This document shows, in pieces, positions 1-6,166 of a stretch of DNA of 16,540 bases. The stretch comes from Thermoplasmata archaeon. Its GTDB lineage: Archaea; Thermoplasmatota; Thermoplasmata; Thermoplasmatales; Thermoplasmataceae. Below the pieces are notes generated by a model. It ran no database searches and was not told where the DNA came from. It saw only the letters and a program-made list of their open reading frames with translations. A program made the position numbers and the translations under genes. The number at the start of each line of letters is the position of its first letter. The stretch's first letter is position 1. Where the stretch lies: assembly GCA_021826835.1 (NCBI GenBank), contig JAKAYH010000012.1, positions 1 to 16,540 of the forward strand, in the 5' to 3' direction.

Positions 1-1935
1 TGATGTTGAGGATGATGTCTGTCCGTTGAATGTCACTGACCATGATGTACCGGATGGTAATCCTGATTCAGTGAATGTTACTGGATAGCTTGTTGGTGCG
101 GGGGTTGATGACGTTATATCATTCACAAAGTTATTTGCGTTTATTGATCCCCATCCTACGGCTAAACTGTATCCATTGTTACCACTAAATAATGCATTTG
201 ATCCGTTTGATACAAAGTAGAATGGCCTGCTTGAACTGTATGATCCATTATATTCAGCTTGTGCAAGCTTGTATATGAGCGGATTTGCAAATCCAAGTTT
301 GTGACCAACTGCATAATCCATCGTTGCGAATATTCCTGCTGTTAATGGCGATGCAATACTAGTTCCCCAGAGTTCCTGATATCCAGTGCTTCCACTGTAT
401 GAAATCCATATTTCCATATTGGCTCCATCAGCGGCTACATCTGGAGTTCCTCTTCCTGAGCTAACACCTGTAGTTGCTGAAGCGCCAGTTATAACAGAAT
501 TTGCATCAGAACTTGCTTTCTGCCATGATGGTTCTGCATAAACTGTACTGACGCCTCCCTGTGAACCGTCACCAGCGTTTGGTGTATTGTACCAAACAGA
601 TTCTGTTGATATACCTGTTGTTCCACTGCCATCTGTTGATGCAGTTCCTGATACCGTTGTGGTTAATCCGCCAACAGCTGTTGCTCCATATGTGTCATAT
701 GAAGCTGTTGCAGGGAAGCTTGGTGCTGCTCCAGATGATCCTGAATTTCCATCGTCACCAGATGATGCAAAAACTGATATTCCCATTGCTGCAGCCTGTT
801 GAAGATCTGAAGTCCATGTTGCATCGGTCATATCAGTTCCTCCCCATGAGTTTGATATTGCAACTGTGTGCGTCAATTGTGGGTAAGAAGAGCTAGGACT
901 CAAGATAAATGAGAAAGCCTGGTCAAGGTAAGTTTGTGTTGCCTGTGGCCCATAAACTTCTACTACTGTTGCTCCTGGTGCTGCTGACCCTGCCATTTCC
1001 AGATCAAGTGTACTCTCAAAATCGGCCTGTGTGTTATCATTTGCTGCTGATGGACCTGGTGCTGGTGCCCCACCAAGTGGAGCTCCATAAACCGAAGAAT
1101 GTGGCTCACCTGCAGGTAATGTCTTATTATAATAACTGAAAATATCAGATGGGACGTATGGTGCAACTGATGCTCCTGCACTGTTTGTACCAGACCATAG
1201 GATTGTGGCTATTGTTTCGTTTGTTGGGTATCCGTACTTACTGTATAACTGACTAAGTTGATACGCATTCTGCATATCTGATCCGTATAGTAACTGACTT
1301 CCTGAAGAAGTTGTGAACAGAGGGTTGGGATTGGCTAGATTCAATGTTGCCAAATGCTCATTGTTCATACCTGCAATATTTATAACCTGAGAGGCAAATT
1401 GCGCAGGTATCATGGCCGATGAGGTTGGAGCTGTGAATTGATAGTTACCCTTTTCGAATAGCTGAATTCCCGCGTGGAAAACATTGTTGAATTGTAACAC
1501 GTTTCCCCCGAGAACCAAGGAGGTTCTATCATTATATGTCTGGACTGAGAAACCCAGAGATTTATAATATGCGACCATATTATTATAAAGGGTTGCAGAC
1601 GGTGAAAATTCGTTTGTGAATTCCTGTGATGTCAAATACTTATGGTACAGAGGGGAATTCTTATTCTGCAAATTGGCAAGAAGGTTATTCAACTGAGCCT
1701 GGTTTCTAAACTTCAGCGTTATCATTACTGACAACTGTTTTTCATACACATTTCCGATTCTAGTTATGCCATTCATGTTGTTAAGTACGTGGTTAGTCCC
1801 TGCAGAAAGTGAAACCATCCCTGTTGGTTGTGCTTGTAGAGATGGTGCATTCTGCGCATTGCTGTTCCCGGCTAGCGTGACAAACGCCCCCAAGACCATG
1901 ATAATCAATACTAATATAGCAAATTGCTTATTCAT
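1..1935 (-). CDS. Secreted S53 family acid peptidase (sedolisin/kumamolisin-like), 3' end outside window
   Basis: Reading minus from the ATG at 1935, the frame stays open for 645 codons to the window edge, so the C-terminus is missing. Residues 1-27 form a signal peptide (hydrophobic stretch 6-22, likely cleavage after NSNA). Residues about 40-190 look like the pro-kumamolisin activation domain, including SPLYHKYLT at 94-102. The catalytic domain follows: Glu307 and Asp311 in ESTLDLEMAGSAAPGA, the oxyanion Asp394 in ASSGDDGNSGS, and the nucleophile Ser526 in GTSIASPLTAG. RGTPDVAADG, about 25 residues before the nucleophile, is another family hallmark. S53 enzymes are serine-carboxyl endopeptidases active at acid pH, so this is probably an extracellular protein-degrading enzyme of an acidophile, matured by autoprocessing. 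From about 612 a second module begins (YPVTFTESGLPSGTSW), like one in the kelch protein at 14020. The usual C-terminal calcium-site aspartates appear replaced (F574, S590). Family assignment is firm; substrate is unknown. Confidence 0.93.
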   Translation of the reverse strand, partial: MNKQFAILVLIIMVLGAFVTLAGNSNAQNAPSLQAQPTGMVSLSAGTNHVLNNMNGITRIGNVYEKQLSVMITLKFRNQAQLNNLLANLQNKNSPLYHKYLTSQEFTNEFSPSATLYNNMVAYYKSLGFSVQTYNDRTSLVLGGNVLQFNNVFHAGIQLFEKGNYQFTAPTSSAMIPAQFASQVINIAGMNNEHLATLNLANPNPLFTTSSGSQLLYGSDMQNAYQLSQLYSKYGYPTNETIATILWSGTNSAGASVAPYVPSDIFSYYNKTLPAGEPHSSVYGAPLGGAPAPGPSAANDNTQADFESTLDLEMAGSAAPGATVVEVYGPQATQTYLDQAFSFILSPSSSYPQLTHTVAISNSWGGTDMTDATWTSDLQQAAAMGISVFASSGDDGNSGSSGAAPSFPATASYDTYGATAVGGLTTTVSGTASTDGSGTTGISTESVWYNTPNAGDGSQGGVSTVYAEPSWQKASSDANSVITGASATTGVSSGRGTPDVAADGANMEIWISYSGSTGYQELWGTSIASPLTAGIFATMDYAVGHKLGFANPLIYKLAQAEYNGSYSSSRPFYFVSNGSNALFSGNNGYSLAVGWGSINANNFVNDITSSTPAPTSYPVTFTESGLPSGTSWSVTFNGQTSSSTS

Positions 1936-1960
1936 GCTAGACAGTGCTACTCACGGACCG

Positions 1961-1968
1961 TATTTAAA
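1961..1968 (-). promoter_or_regulatory. TATA box of the S53 peptidase gene
   Basis: Minus-strand TTTAAATA is centred about 29 bp before the ATG at 1935. With the usual archaeal spacing of about 25 bp from TATA centre to transcription start, the mRNA would have almost no leader. No Shine-Dalgarno sequence is visible, which agrees. Confidence 0.6.
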
Positions 1969-1982
1969 GTTTTATTAACTTT

Positions 1983-1997
1983 ATATACTGTGTATAT
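1983..1997. repeat. Inverted repeat ATATAC-TGT-GTATAT, possible operator
   Basis: A perfect 6-bp inverted repeat with a 3-bp spacer lies about 15 bp upstream of the peptidase TATA box. Its place, size and symmetry would suit a dimeric winged-helix regulator, and one is encoded next door at 2278. In such AT-rich DNA a match of this length can also arise by chance. Confidence 0.3.
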
Positions 1998-2248
1998 GAT
2001 TATGTATGTTCGAGTTAAATATAATACGAATAGGTATTAAAAATTCCCATACTGAATGGAATTGTATTATTCCTATATTCACCTAATTGGATATTCGCGT
2101 TTAGAATAGACAATTCAAACATAATTTAGAAAAATAATTAACACTTAAATGTTGCAATTATCTTCTTTAAACCCCCATCATGCACAGTTTTAAACAATTG
2201 AGAAATTAAAACATGGTATATCATATAGCTCTTCACACAACAATTGTC

Positions 2249-2256
2249 TTTTAAAG
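2249..2256 (+). promoter_or_regulatory. TATA box of the winged-helix gene
   Basis: TTTTAAAG is centred 25.5 bp before the ATG at 2278, the spacing expected for a leaderless transcript. The palindrome ACAATTGT ends just upstream and could be an autoregulatory site. Confidence 0.6.
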
Positions 2257-2277
2257 TTTGAAAGGTTATGTGAGTAT

Positions 2278-2508
2278 ATGTTGGATCAAATTGTGGAATT
2301 TTCTAATTTGACTACTTCCTCAAAATTTGTATTGATGATCCTTCAGGAAAAAAAAATCGCAACAATAAATGAAATACAAAATAAATCAAAACTTTCCAGA
2401 AGGACTATAATGAATTCAATAAGAGATTTGAGGAATTTAGGATTTATAGAGGTCCACGTTTGCTTGAGTGATACCAGAAAAAGATTTTACTGCCTGAAGA
2501 TTATCTAA
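2278..2508 (+). CDS. Small winged-helix DNA-binding regulator (MarR/TrmB-like)
   Basis: This 76-residue protein is essentially one winged helix-turn-helix domain. A first helix (residues 1-23) is followed by a helix containing ATINEIQNKSKLS, then the recognition helix RRTIMNSIRDLRNLGFI (about 41-57). The wing ends in DTRKRFYCLKII. The pattern, differentiation by helix 3 and then a beta hairpin, is that of MarR- or TrmB-type domains without any effector or dimerisation extension. The protein presumably binds DNA as a dimer, and its targets are unknown. The divergent S53 peptidase promoter, with its inverted repeat, and its own promoter are the natural candidates by position only. Its stop codon overlaps that of the convergent Sec61-beta gene (shared bases 2505-2508). 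Confidence 0.8.
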   Translation: MLDQIVEFSNLTTSSKFVLMILQEKKIATINEIQNKSKLSRRTIMNSIRDLRNLGFIEVHVCLSDTRKRFYCLKII

Positions 2509-2666
2509 ACTGGCCAGAAAAATTGTGCTAATTCCACAACAATAGCCAAAACTATCCCAATATAAATTATAAGCTTTGGATCCATGGCAGGACCTTCAAT
2601 TTCTTCCTCGTCGAAATACCTGATCAAACCAGCCCCAGATTGGAAGCCGTCTTTCTTATCTGCCAT
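2505..2666 (-). CDS. secG: Preprotein translocase subunit Sec61-beta (SecG-type, archaeal)
   Basis: This 53-residue protein has the classic archaeal Sec61-beta layout: a short charged N-terminus, the signature FQSGAGLIRYFDEEEIEGP, then one membrane helix (about residues 32-50) and a very short tail. It is the small non-essential subunit of the SecYE-beta channel in the cytoplasmic membrane and stabilises protein export. I chose the ATG at 2666 because the family begins with MADKK-like residues and a TATA box lies 25.5 bp upstream; an in-frame start at 2708 would lie upstream of that box. The gene is divergent from the signal peptidase gene, so channel and processing enzyme share one regulatory region. 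Confidence 0.93.
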   Translation of the reverse strand: MADKKDGFQSGAGLIRYFDEEEIEGPAMDPKLIIYIGIVLAIVVELAQFFWPV

Positions 2667-2687
2667 ATCCTGTAAATGTAAGCAATA

Positions 2688-2695
2688 GATATAAC
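2688..2695 (-). promoter_or_regulatory. TATA box of the Sec61-beta gene
   Basis: Minus-strand TTATATCT is centred 25.5 bp before the ATG at 2666. This predicts a leaderless mRNA and rules against the longer start at 2708. Confidence 0.6.
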
Positions 2696-2770
2696 AGTTT
2701 CTAGACAAAAATGCTAATATTAAAGAATCATGGATTTTTTAATCTATTCTATATTAAGGGTCATACCAAT

Positions 2771-3586
2771 ATGAAAAGACCAAAAAAAAGATTTAACAAT
2801 ATTAAAGAGAAACCCTATTTAATTATCGCAATTATTTTCGTTACTATTTTCATTTCTATTTCACTCTATGCTGGAGAATGGCCACCCATATCTGTTGTTG
2901 AATCGTCGAGCATGGAACATTCCACATACTGGACACCCGGGGTTATAAATACAGGAGATATGGTCTTTGTAAAGAAAGTGAATTCTGTCAATGATATAGT
3001 AACATATATCCAAGGAAGAGAAACGGGCTACTCAACCTATGGAGAGTATGGAAATGTGATTCTTTATAAAAGCCCACAAGGAACAATAATTATTCACCGT
3101 GCCATAATGTATATCAAATGGATAAATGGGAAGCTGGTTATAAATAATTTTAGTAATCAAACGTGGCTCAAGGTTTGTGGAGATTGTGTGGTTATTAATG
3201 ACATTGGTTTTACTCACAGAAATTTCTCAATAAATGTATCTAAGTTCTCTGGTCAAAGCGGATTTATTACAATGGGAGATAATAATCTTGGTTCGCCGTA
3301 CGTCGAATATAATTCAAAATTCAATTCATATGAAGCCGCAGATCAAACAATATTCAATTACCCACCTGTAAACTTAAGTGCAGTTGTGGGAGTCGCTTTT
3401 GGTCAGATTCCATGGATTGGTCTGATAAAACTAAATATTCTGGGGTTGGAACATAAATGGCCGGAATCGGCCGATGTTGCAAAAAACAGTTATTTATATC
3501 TCTTCTTAACACTGGCTTTCATATTCGTCGCTGCATTACTACCCTACAATAAAATCATTAGAAAGTTCAAACCCTTGAAGAAGTAA
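2771..3586 (+). CDS. Type I signal peptidase, archaeal/ER Ser-His type
   Basis: With the ATG at 2771 the protein has 271 residues: a basic cytosolic N-terminus (MKRPKKRF), a membrane helix at about 16-32, an outer catalytic domain, and a second membrane helix at about 240-260 followed by a basic tail. The nucleophile is Ser47 in VVESSSMEHS. His109 in IIIHRAIMYI replaces the bacterial lysine, as in archaeal and ER Sec11-type enzymes. GFITMGDNN with Asp170 is the conserved acidic box. It cleaves signal peptides from exported preproteins on the outer membrane face. The ATG at 2711 is in frame but adds 20 residues before the basic start and lacks a well-placed TATA box; the T-rich TTTTTTAAT at about 2735-2743 fits the 2771 start better. 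The 3' end overlaps the convergent mevalonate kinase gene by 20 bp. Clients in this window would include the three secreted proteins. Confidence 0.92.
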   Translation: MKRPKKRFNNIKEKPYLIIAIIFVTIFISISLYAGEWPPISVVESSSMEHSTYWTPGVINTGDMVFVKKVNSVNDIVTYIQGRETGYSTYGEYGNVILYKSPQGTIIIHRAIMYIKWINGKLVINNFSNQTWLKVCGDCVVINDIGFTHRNFSINVSKFSGQSGFITMGDNNLGSPYVEYNSKFNSYEAADQTIFNYPPVNLSAVVGVAFGQIPWIGLIKLNILGLEHKWPESADVAKNSYLYLFLTLAFIFVAALLPYNKIIRKFKPLKK

Positions 3587-4535
3587 CCCTCGGAGAATCA
3601 GCAACATTGAGTTTTGTTATTCTCACATCCTTTCTTTGAAGTTTATCAGAAATTGATTTTGAATCTTCAATTCTTGTTACCACGAATACGTTGTTCCCTC
3701 CAGTTACGATATACGAACACCAGGTATTTTTTCTGATATTGTTAACATCTACCATCAGAGATCTCATTTCTGGAGTAATGATTTTGACACCTGCCCTTTC
3801 CACAATTGAATGATATTCATCTGTATCTTTATGGGCTAGTTCAAAAATTCCTTTTATATCCTTATTCTCAGCAAGCTTTTGAAGTTCAATTAGCTTAGAA
3901 TTTGCACTCTTTACTCTGTCCGAATATTCTTGGAGTTTTTTTACATTGAAATGTATATCGTCAGATGGCTTTCTTTCGTGTGGAAATGTGAATGCAATTA
4001 TTTCAAAGTCTCCAAACTCCTCAGCAGTTAAAACCTGTCTTGTGTAAGTGGCATCGTTTCTTACCTCTGTAACTGTTAATCCTCCATATAGACTCCTTCC
4101 GACACTTTCAGAGATTATTCTAAGATAATTTTCCAGAGAGACAGGATCTTCATCCGGCAAAAGATATTGAATGCATTTCCCTAGAGCAGCTGCCCCTGCA
4201 TCTGAACTCCCACTTAGAATATTTTGGTTTTCTGATTCAAAGTTCACATAATCAACTTTATATTTTTTTTTCAATTTTTCCTCATACTTTTGCATGAATG
4301 CTATAGGTGATCTTGAGCTTTCCTCAATTGTCTTTCCGTTGAACAAATAATCATGTTTCTTGTCTGATAACGAGATCCTTGTTCTCGACACAGACTCCTT
4401 ATTTTTAATCGTATACGCAATTCCTGCGGATCCATGAAGAGGTATCCTGTTAATAGGGTCACTCAAACCTCCCAACAATACAATACCTATGGTTGGATGC
4501 GCAATAGCTTCTACATACTTGTCTGAAGATTCCAT
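3567..4535 (-). CDS. Mevalonate 3-kinase (GHMP superfamily)
   Basis: This 322-residue protein resembles the Thermoplasma acidophilum mevalonate 3-kinase as I remember it: AHPTIGIVLLGGLSDPINR (12-30), PLHGSAGIAY (33-41), ILSGSSDAGAAALG (106-119), and ISESVGRSLYGGLTV (141-155). The enzyme phosphorylates the 3-hydroxyl of mevalonate using ATP, the first step of the Thermoplasma-type mevalonate route that leads to archaeal lipids. It descends from diphosphomevalonate decarboxylase. Here the decarboxylase YWGK lysine is absent (VLLGG instead), and the catalytic Asp region reads YIVTGGNN, with Thr278 where Asp would be. Both changes are expected of a kinase that no longer decarboxylates. Glu143 probably contacts substrate. 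It is monocistronic, and its tail overlaps the signal peptidase gene. A mevalonate bisphosphate decarboxylase paralogue is the main alternative and is less likely given these residues. Confidence 0.87.
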   Translation of the reverse strand: MESSDKYVEAIAHPTIGIVLLGGLSDPINRIPLHGSAGIAYTIKNKESVSRTRISLSDKKHDYLFNGKTIEESSRSPIAFMQKYEEKLKKKYKVDYVNFESENQNILSGSSDAGAAALGKCIQYLLPDEDPVSLENYLRIISESVGRSLYGGLTVTEVRNDATYTRQVLTAEEFGDFEIIAFTFPHERKPSDDIHFNVKKLQEYSDRVKSANSKLIELQKLAENKDIKGIFELAHKDTDEYHSIVERAGVKIITPEMRSLMVDVNNIRKNTWCSYIVTGGNNVFVVTRIEDSKSISDKLQRKDVRITKLNVADSPRVTSSRV

Positions 4536-4555
4536 TATTATCAGTATTGCTTCTT

Positions 4556-4563
4556 ATTATTCA
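4556..4563 (-). promoter_or_regulatory. Possible TATA box of the mevalonate 3-kinase gene
   Basis: Minus-strand GAATAATA is centred about 24.5 bp before the ATG at 4535, the position expected for a leaderless transcript. The match is weak compared with other boxes here. Confidence 0.35.
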
Positions 4564-4751
4564 AGATTACATGTACCTGAAAAATTTAATGTTTAGGATC
4601 ATAAATTGTGCATAGTATATTTGCAAAAAATAAGAATAATCGTAAAAAACTGGAATAAAGTGATTTTAAACGAAAGCATTGTCCTTTAAGAACAGAGATT
4701 GTGCCTTCATCTAAATTCTTAGAATATGAGAATTTGGAGAACCCAAAATTA

Positions 4752-4758
4752 TTTAAAA
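4752..4758 (+). promoter_or_regulatory. Candidate TATA box of the glycine decarboxylase operon
   Basis: TTTAAAA is the best TATA-like element upstream of gcvPA. It predicts a start near 4781, so the mRNA would carry a leader of about 57 nt that includes the small ORF at 4794. A weaker candidate, TTATTACA near 4761-4768, would start transcription almost at the small ORF's ATG. Confidence 0.45.
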
Positions 4759-4793
4759 CCTTATTACAGAATTGTGCAATCATTTTCCTTAGC

Positions 4794-4841
4794 ATGAGAA
4801 TAAATAGCGCAATAAGATTTACTGTGGGCTTTAAATTATGA
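4794..4841 (+). CDS. Possible 15-residue leader peptide before gcvPA
   Basis: An ATG opens a 15-codon frame (MRINSAIRFTVGFKL) whose TGA stop overlaps the gcvPA ATG in the sequence ATGA. The same overlap type couples gcvPA to gcvPB and RPA to its partner in this window. gcvPA has no convincing Shine-Dalgarno sequence, so re-initiation after this ORF would explain its translation. The peptide contains no glycine run and resembles no protein I know. It may be a regulatory leader or simply chance. Confidence 0.35.
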   Translation: MRINSAIRFTVGFKL

Positions 4842-6166
4842 ATGATTCTGAACAGCATATTTTGGAAACTTTGAAAATAGATACTGCTGAAAAATTATTT
4901 TCTGATATACCCAACGACTTAAAAGTTAGTTTGACTAAGATTCCAAATGGAATTACAGAAATGGAACTTCTCTCAGAAGCTGTAAGAATTGCTAGGAAAA
5001 ATAAGGTGGGAAATATAAATTTTCTTGGTAATGGTATATATGATAGATTTATACCATCATCTGTTGATTCCATATTGGGCAGAAGTGAGTTTCTAACTGC
5101 ATATACCCCGTATCAACCTGAAATGTCTCAGGGTATGCTTCAAGCACTTTTCGAATATCAGAGTCTTATATGTGAATTAACAGAAATGGATTTTACGAAT
5201 TCGTCGATGTATGATGGTGCAACGGCTTTGGGAGAGGCCATGAGGATGGCATACAGGATAAATGGAAATAAGAAAGTACTACTTCCTGAGAACATTTTAA
5301 AGAGTCATCTGAGTGTTCTTCAAAATTACGGATCAGGTATTAATCCTGTTTTTGAATTTTATAAATTGGATGCCACTTCAGGAGAGATTGATATTCAAGA
5401 CCTGAAATCAAAGATAACGGAAGATAGCTGCTGTATTATTGTGTACAACCCTAACTGTTATGGCATTATAGAAAGTAAGATAGATGAGATTAATAGCTTC
5501 AAAGGAAACTCCATTCTCATTTATTATTATGATCCGGTATCGCTTGGTGTACTTAAATCACCTGGAGAACTGGGAGCAGATATTGCGGTATCAGACGGTC
5601 AGGGGTTGGGAATTTCACAAAATTTTGGTGGCCCAACATTGGGACTATTCTCATTCAGGAAAGAATATGTGAGGAAATCTCCTGGAAGAATAATTGGTAA
5701 AACTATGGATAAAGATGGAAAAGATGCTTATGTGATGACTCTCCAAACAAGAGAACAGCACATTAGAAGAGATAAAGCCACCAGTAATATATGTACTAAC
5801 CAGGCTTTGCTGTCCATTGCATCTTCTGTTTATCTGGCAATTGTCGGTTCTAATGGTCTCAAAAACATTGCCTTAAGTAATTTTTCAAAAGCAAAATTGC
5901 TACAGAAAAAGTTGGAGAAAATTTCAGGCGTTGACCCCTACATATTCAAGGGTATATTTTTCTCTGATTTGGTAGTCTCCATAAAAACCAATAATAATTT
6001 GGAAGAAGAGCTCCTTAAAAGTGGTATAATGGGAGGAAAAACAACCGAAGAGCTATTATATATCCCCCCTTCCAAAGGCATCAAAACTTTCTTTTTCTCC
6101 GTTACAGAAAAAAGAACTGAGGATGAGTTAGACCTACTTGCAAAGACATTGGAGGTTGTTAAATGA
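4838..6166 (+). CDS. gcvPA: Glycine dehydrogenase (decarboxylating) subunit 1
   Basis: This 442-residue protein is the alpha subunit of the split P-protein of the glycine cleavage system, close to the usual 440-450 residues. Family segments in order are TAYTPYQPEMSQGMLQALFE (88-107), NSSMYDGATALGEA (121-134), SDGQGLGISQNFGGP (252-266) and TREQHIRRDKATSN (304-317). It has a fold-type I aminotransferase-like architecture but no PLP lysine; that residue is in subunit 2. Together the subunits decarboxylate glycine and load the aminomethyl group onto the lipoyl arm of the H protein in the cytoplasm. It overlaps gcvPB by ATGA, which suggests translational coupling and 1:1 assembly. H and T protein genes are not in this window. 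Confidence 0.95.
   Translation: MNDSEQHILETLKIDTAEKLFSDIPNDLKVSLTKIPNGITEMELLSEAVRIARKNKVGNINFLGNGIYDRFIPSSVDSILGRSEFLTAYTPYQPEMSQGMLQALFEYQSLICELTEMDFTNSSMYDGATALGEAMRMAYRINGNKKVLLPENILKSHLSVLQNYGSGINPVFEFYKLDATSGEIDIQDLKSKITEDSCCIIVYNPNCYGIIESKIDEINSFKGNSILIYYYDPVSLGVLKSPGELGADIAVSDGQGLGISQNFGGPTLGLFSFRKEYVRKSPGRIIGKTMDKDGKDAYVMTLQTREQHIRRDKATSNICTNQALLSIASSVYLAIVGSNGLKNIALSNFSKAKLLQKKLEKISGVDPYIFKGIFFSDLVVSIKTNNNLEEELLKSGIMGGKTTEELLYIPPSKGIKTFFFSVTEKRTEDELDLLAKTLEVVK

Larger units (their letters stand above)
1936..2277. other. Intergenic region between divergent peptidase and regulator genes
   Basis: This 342-bp gene-free stretch is very AT-rich. It holds the two outward-facing TATA boxes and the inverted repeat at 1983-1997. 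An 8-bp palindrome ACAATTGT lies just before the regulator's TATA box. Short ATG-initiated frames such as the 17-codon one near 2056 have no coding look. No RNA gene was recognised. Confidence 0.6.
4536..4837. other. Intergenic region with divergent promoters
   Basis: About 300 bp separate the divergent mevalonate kinase and glycine decarboxylase genes. Besides the two TATA candidates and the leader ORF at 4794, I see the 9-mer AATTGTGCA twice (near 4605 and 4770) and an imperfect dyad TTCTTA-GAATA-TGAGAA near 4718. None is strong. No riboswitch fold was recognised. Confidence 0.5.

Noticed and set aside
561..1181. Several open frames of 70-110 codons within the S53 peptidase gene on both strands
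   Set aside because: They are low-complexity shadows of the long minus-strand peptidase frame, which has catalytic motifs in the right order.
2711..2770. N-terminal extension of the signal peptidase from an ATG at 2711
   Set aside because: It adds 20 residues ahead of the usual basic cytosolic start, and no TATA box fits it.
4536..4837. Glycine riboswitch before gcvPA
   Set aside because: No tandem aptamer-like fold or conserved core is visible, and glycine riboswitches are not expected in archaea.
4586..4858. Minus-strand open frame of 90 codons upstream of the mevalonate kinase gene
   Set aside because: It overlaps the gcvPA start and its promoter, has no recognisable domain, and its hydrophobic composition is what AT-rich antisense DNA gives.
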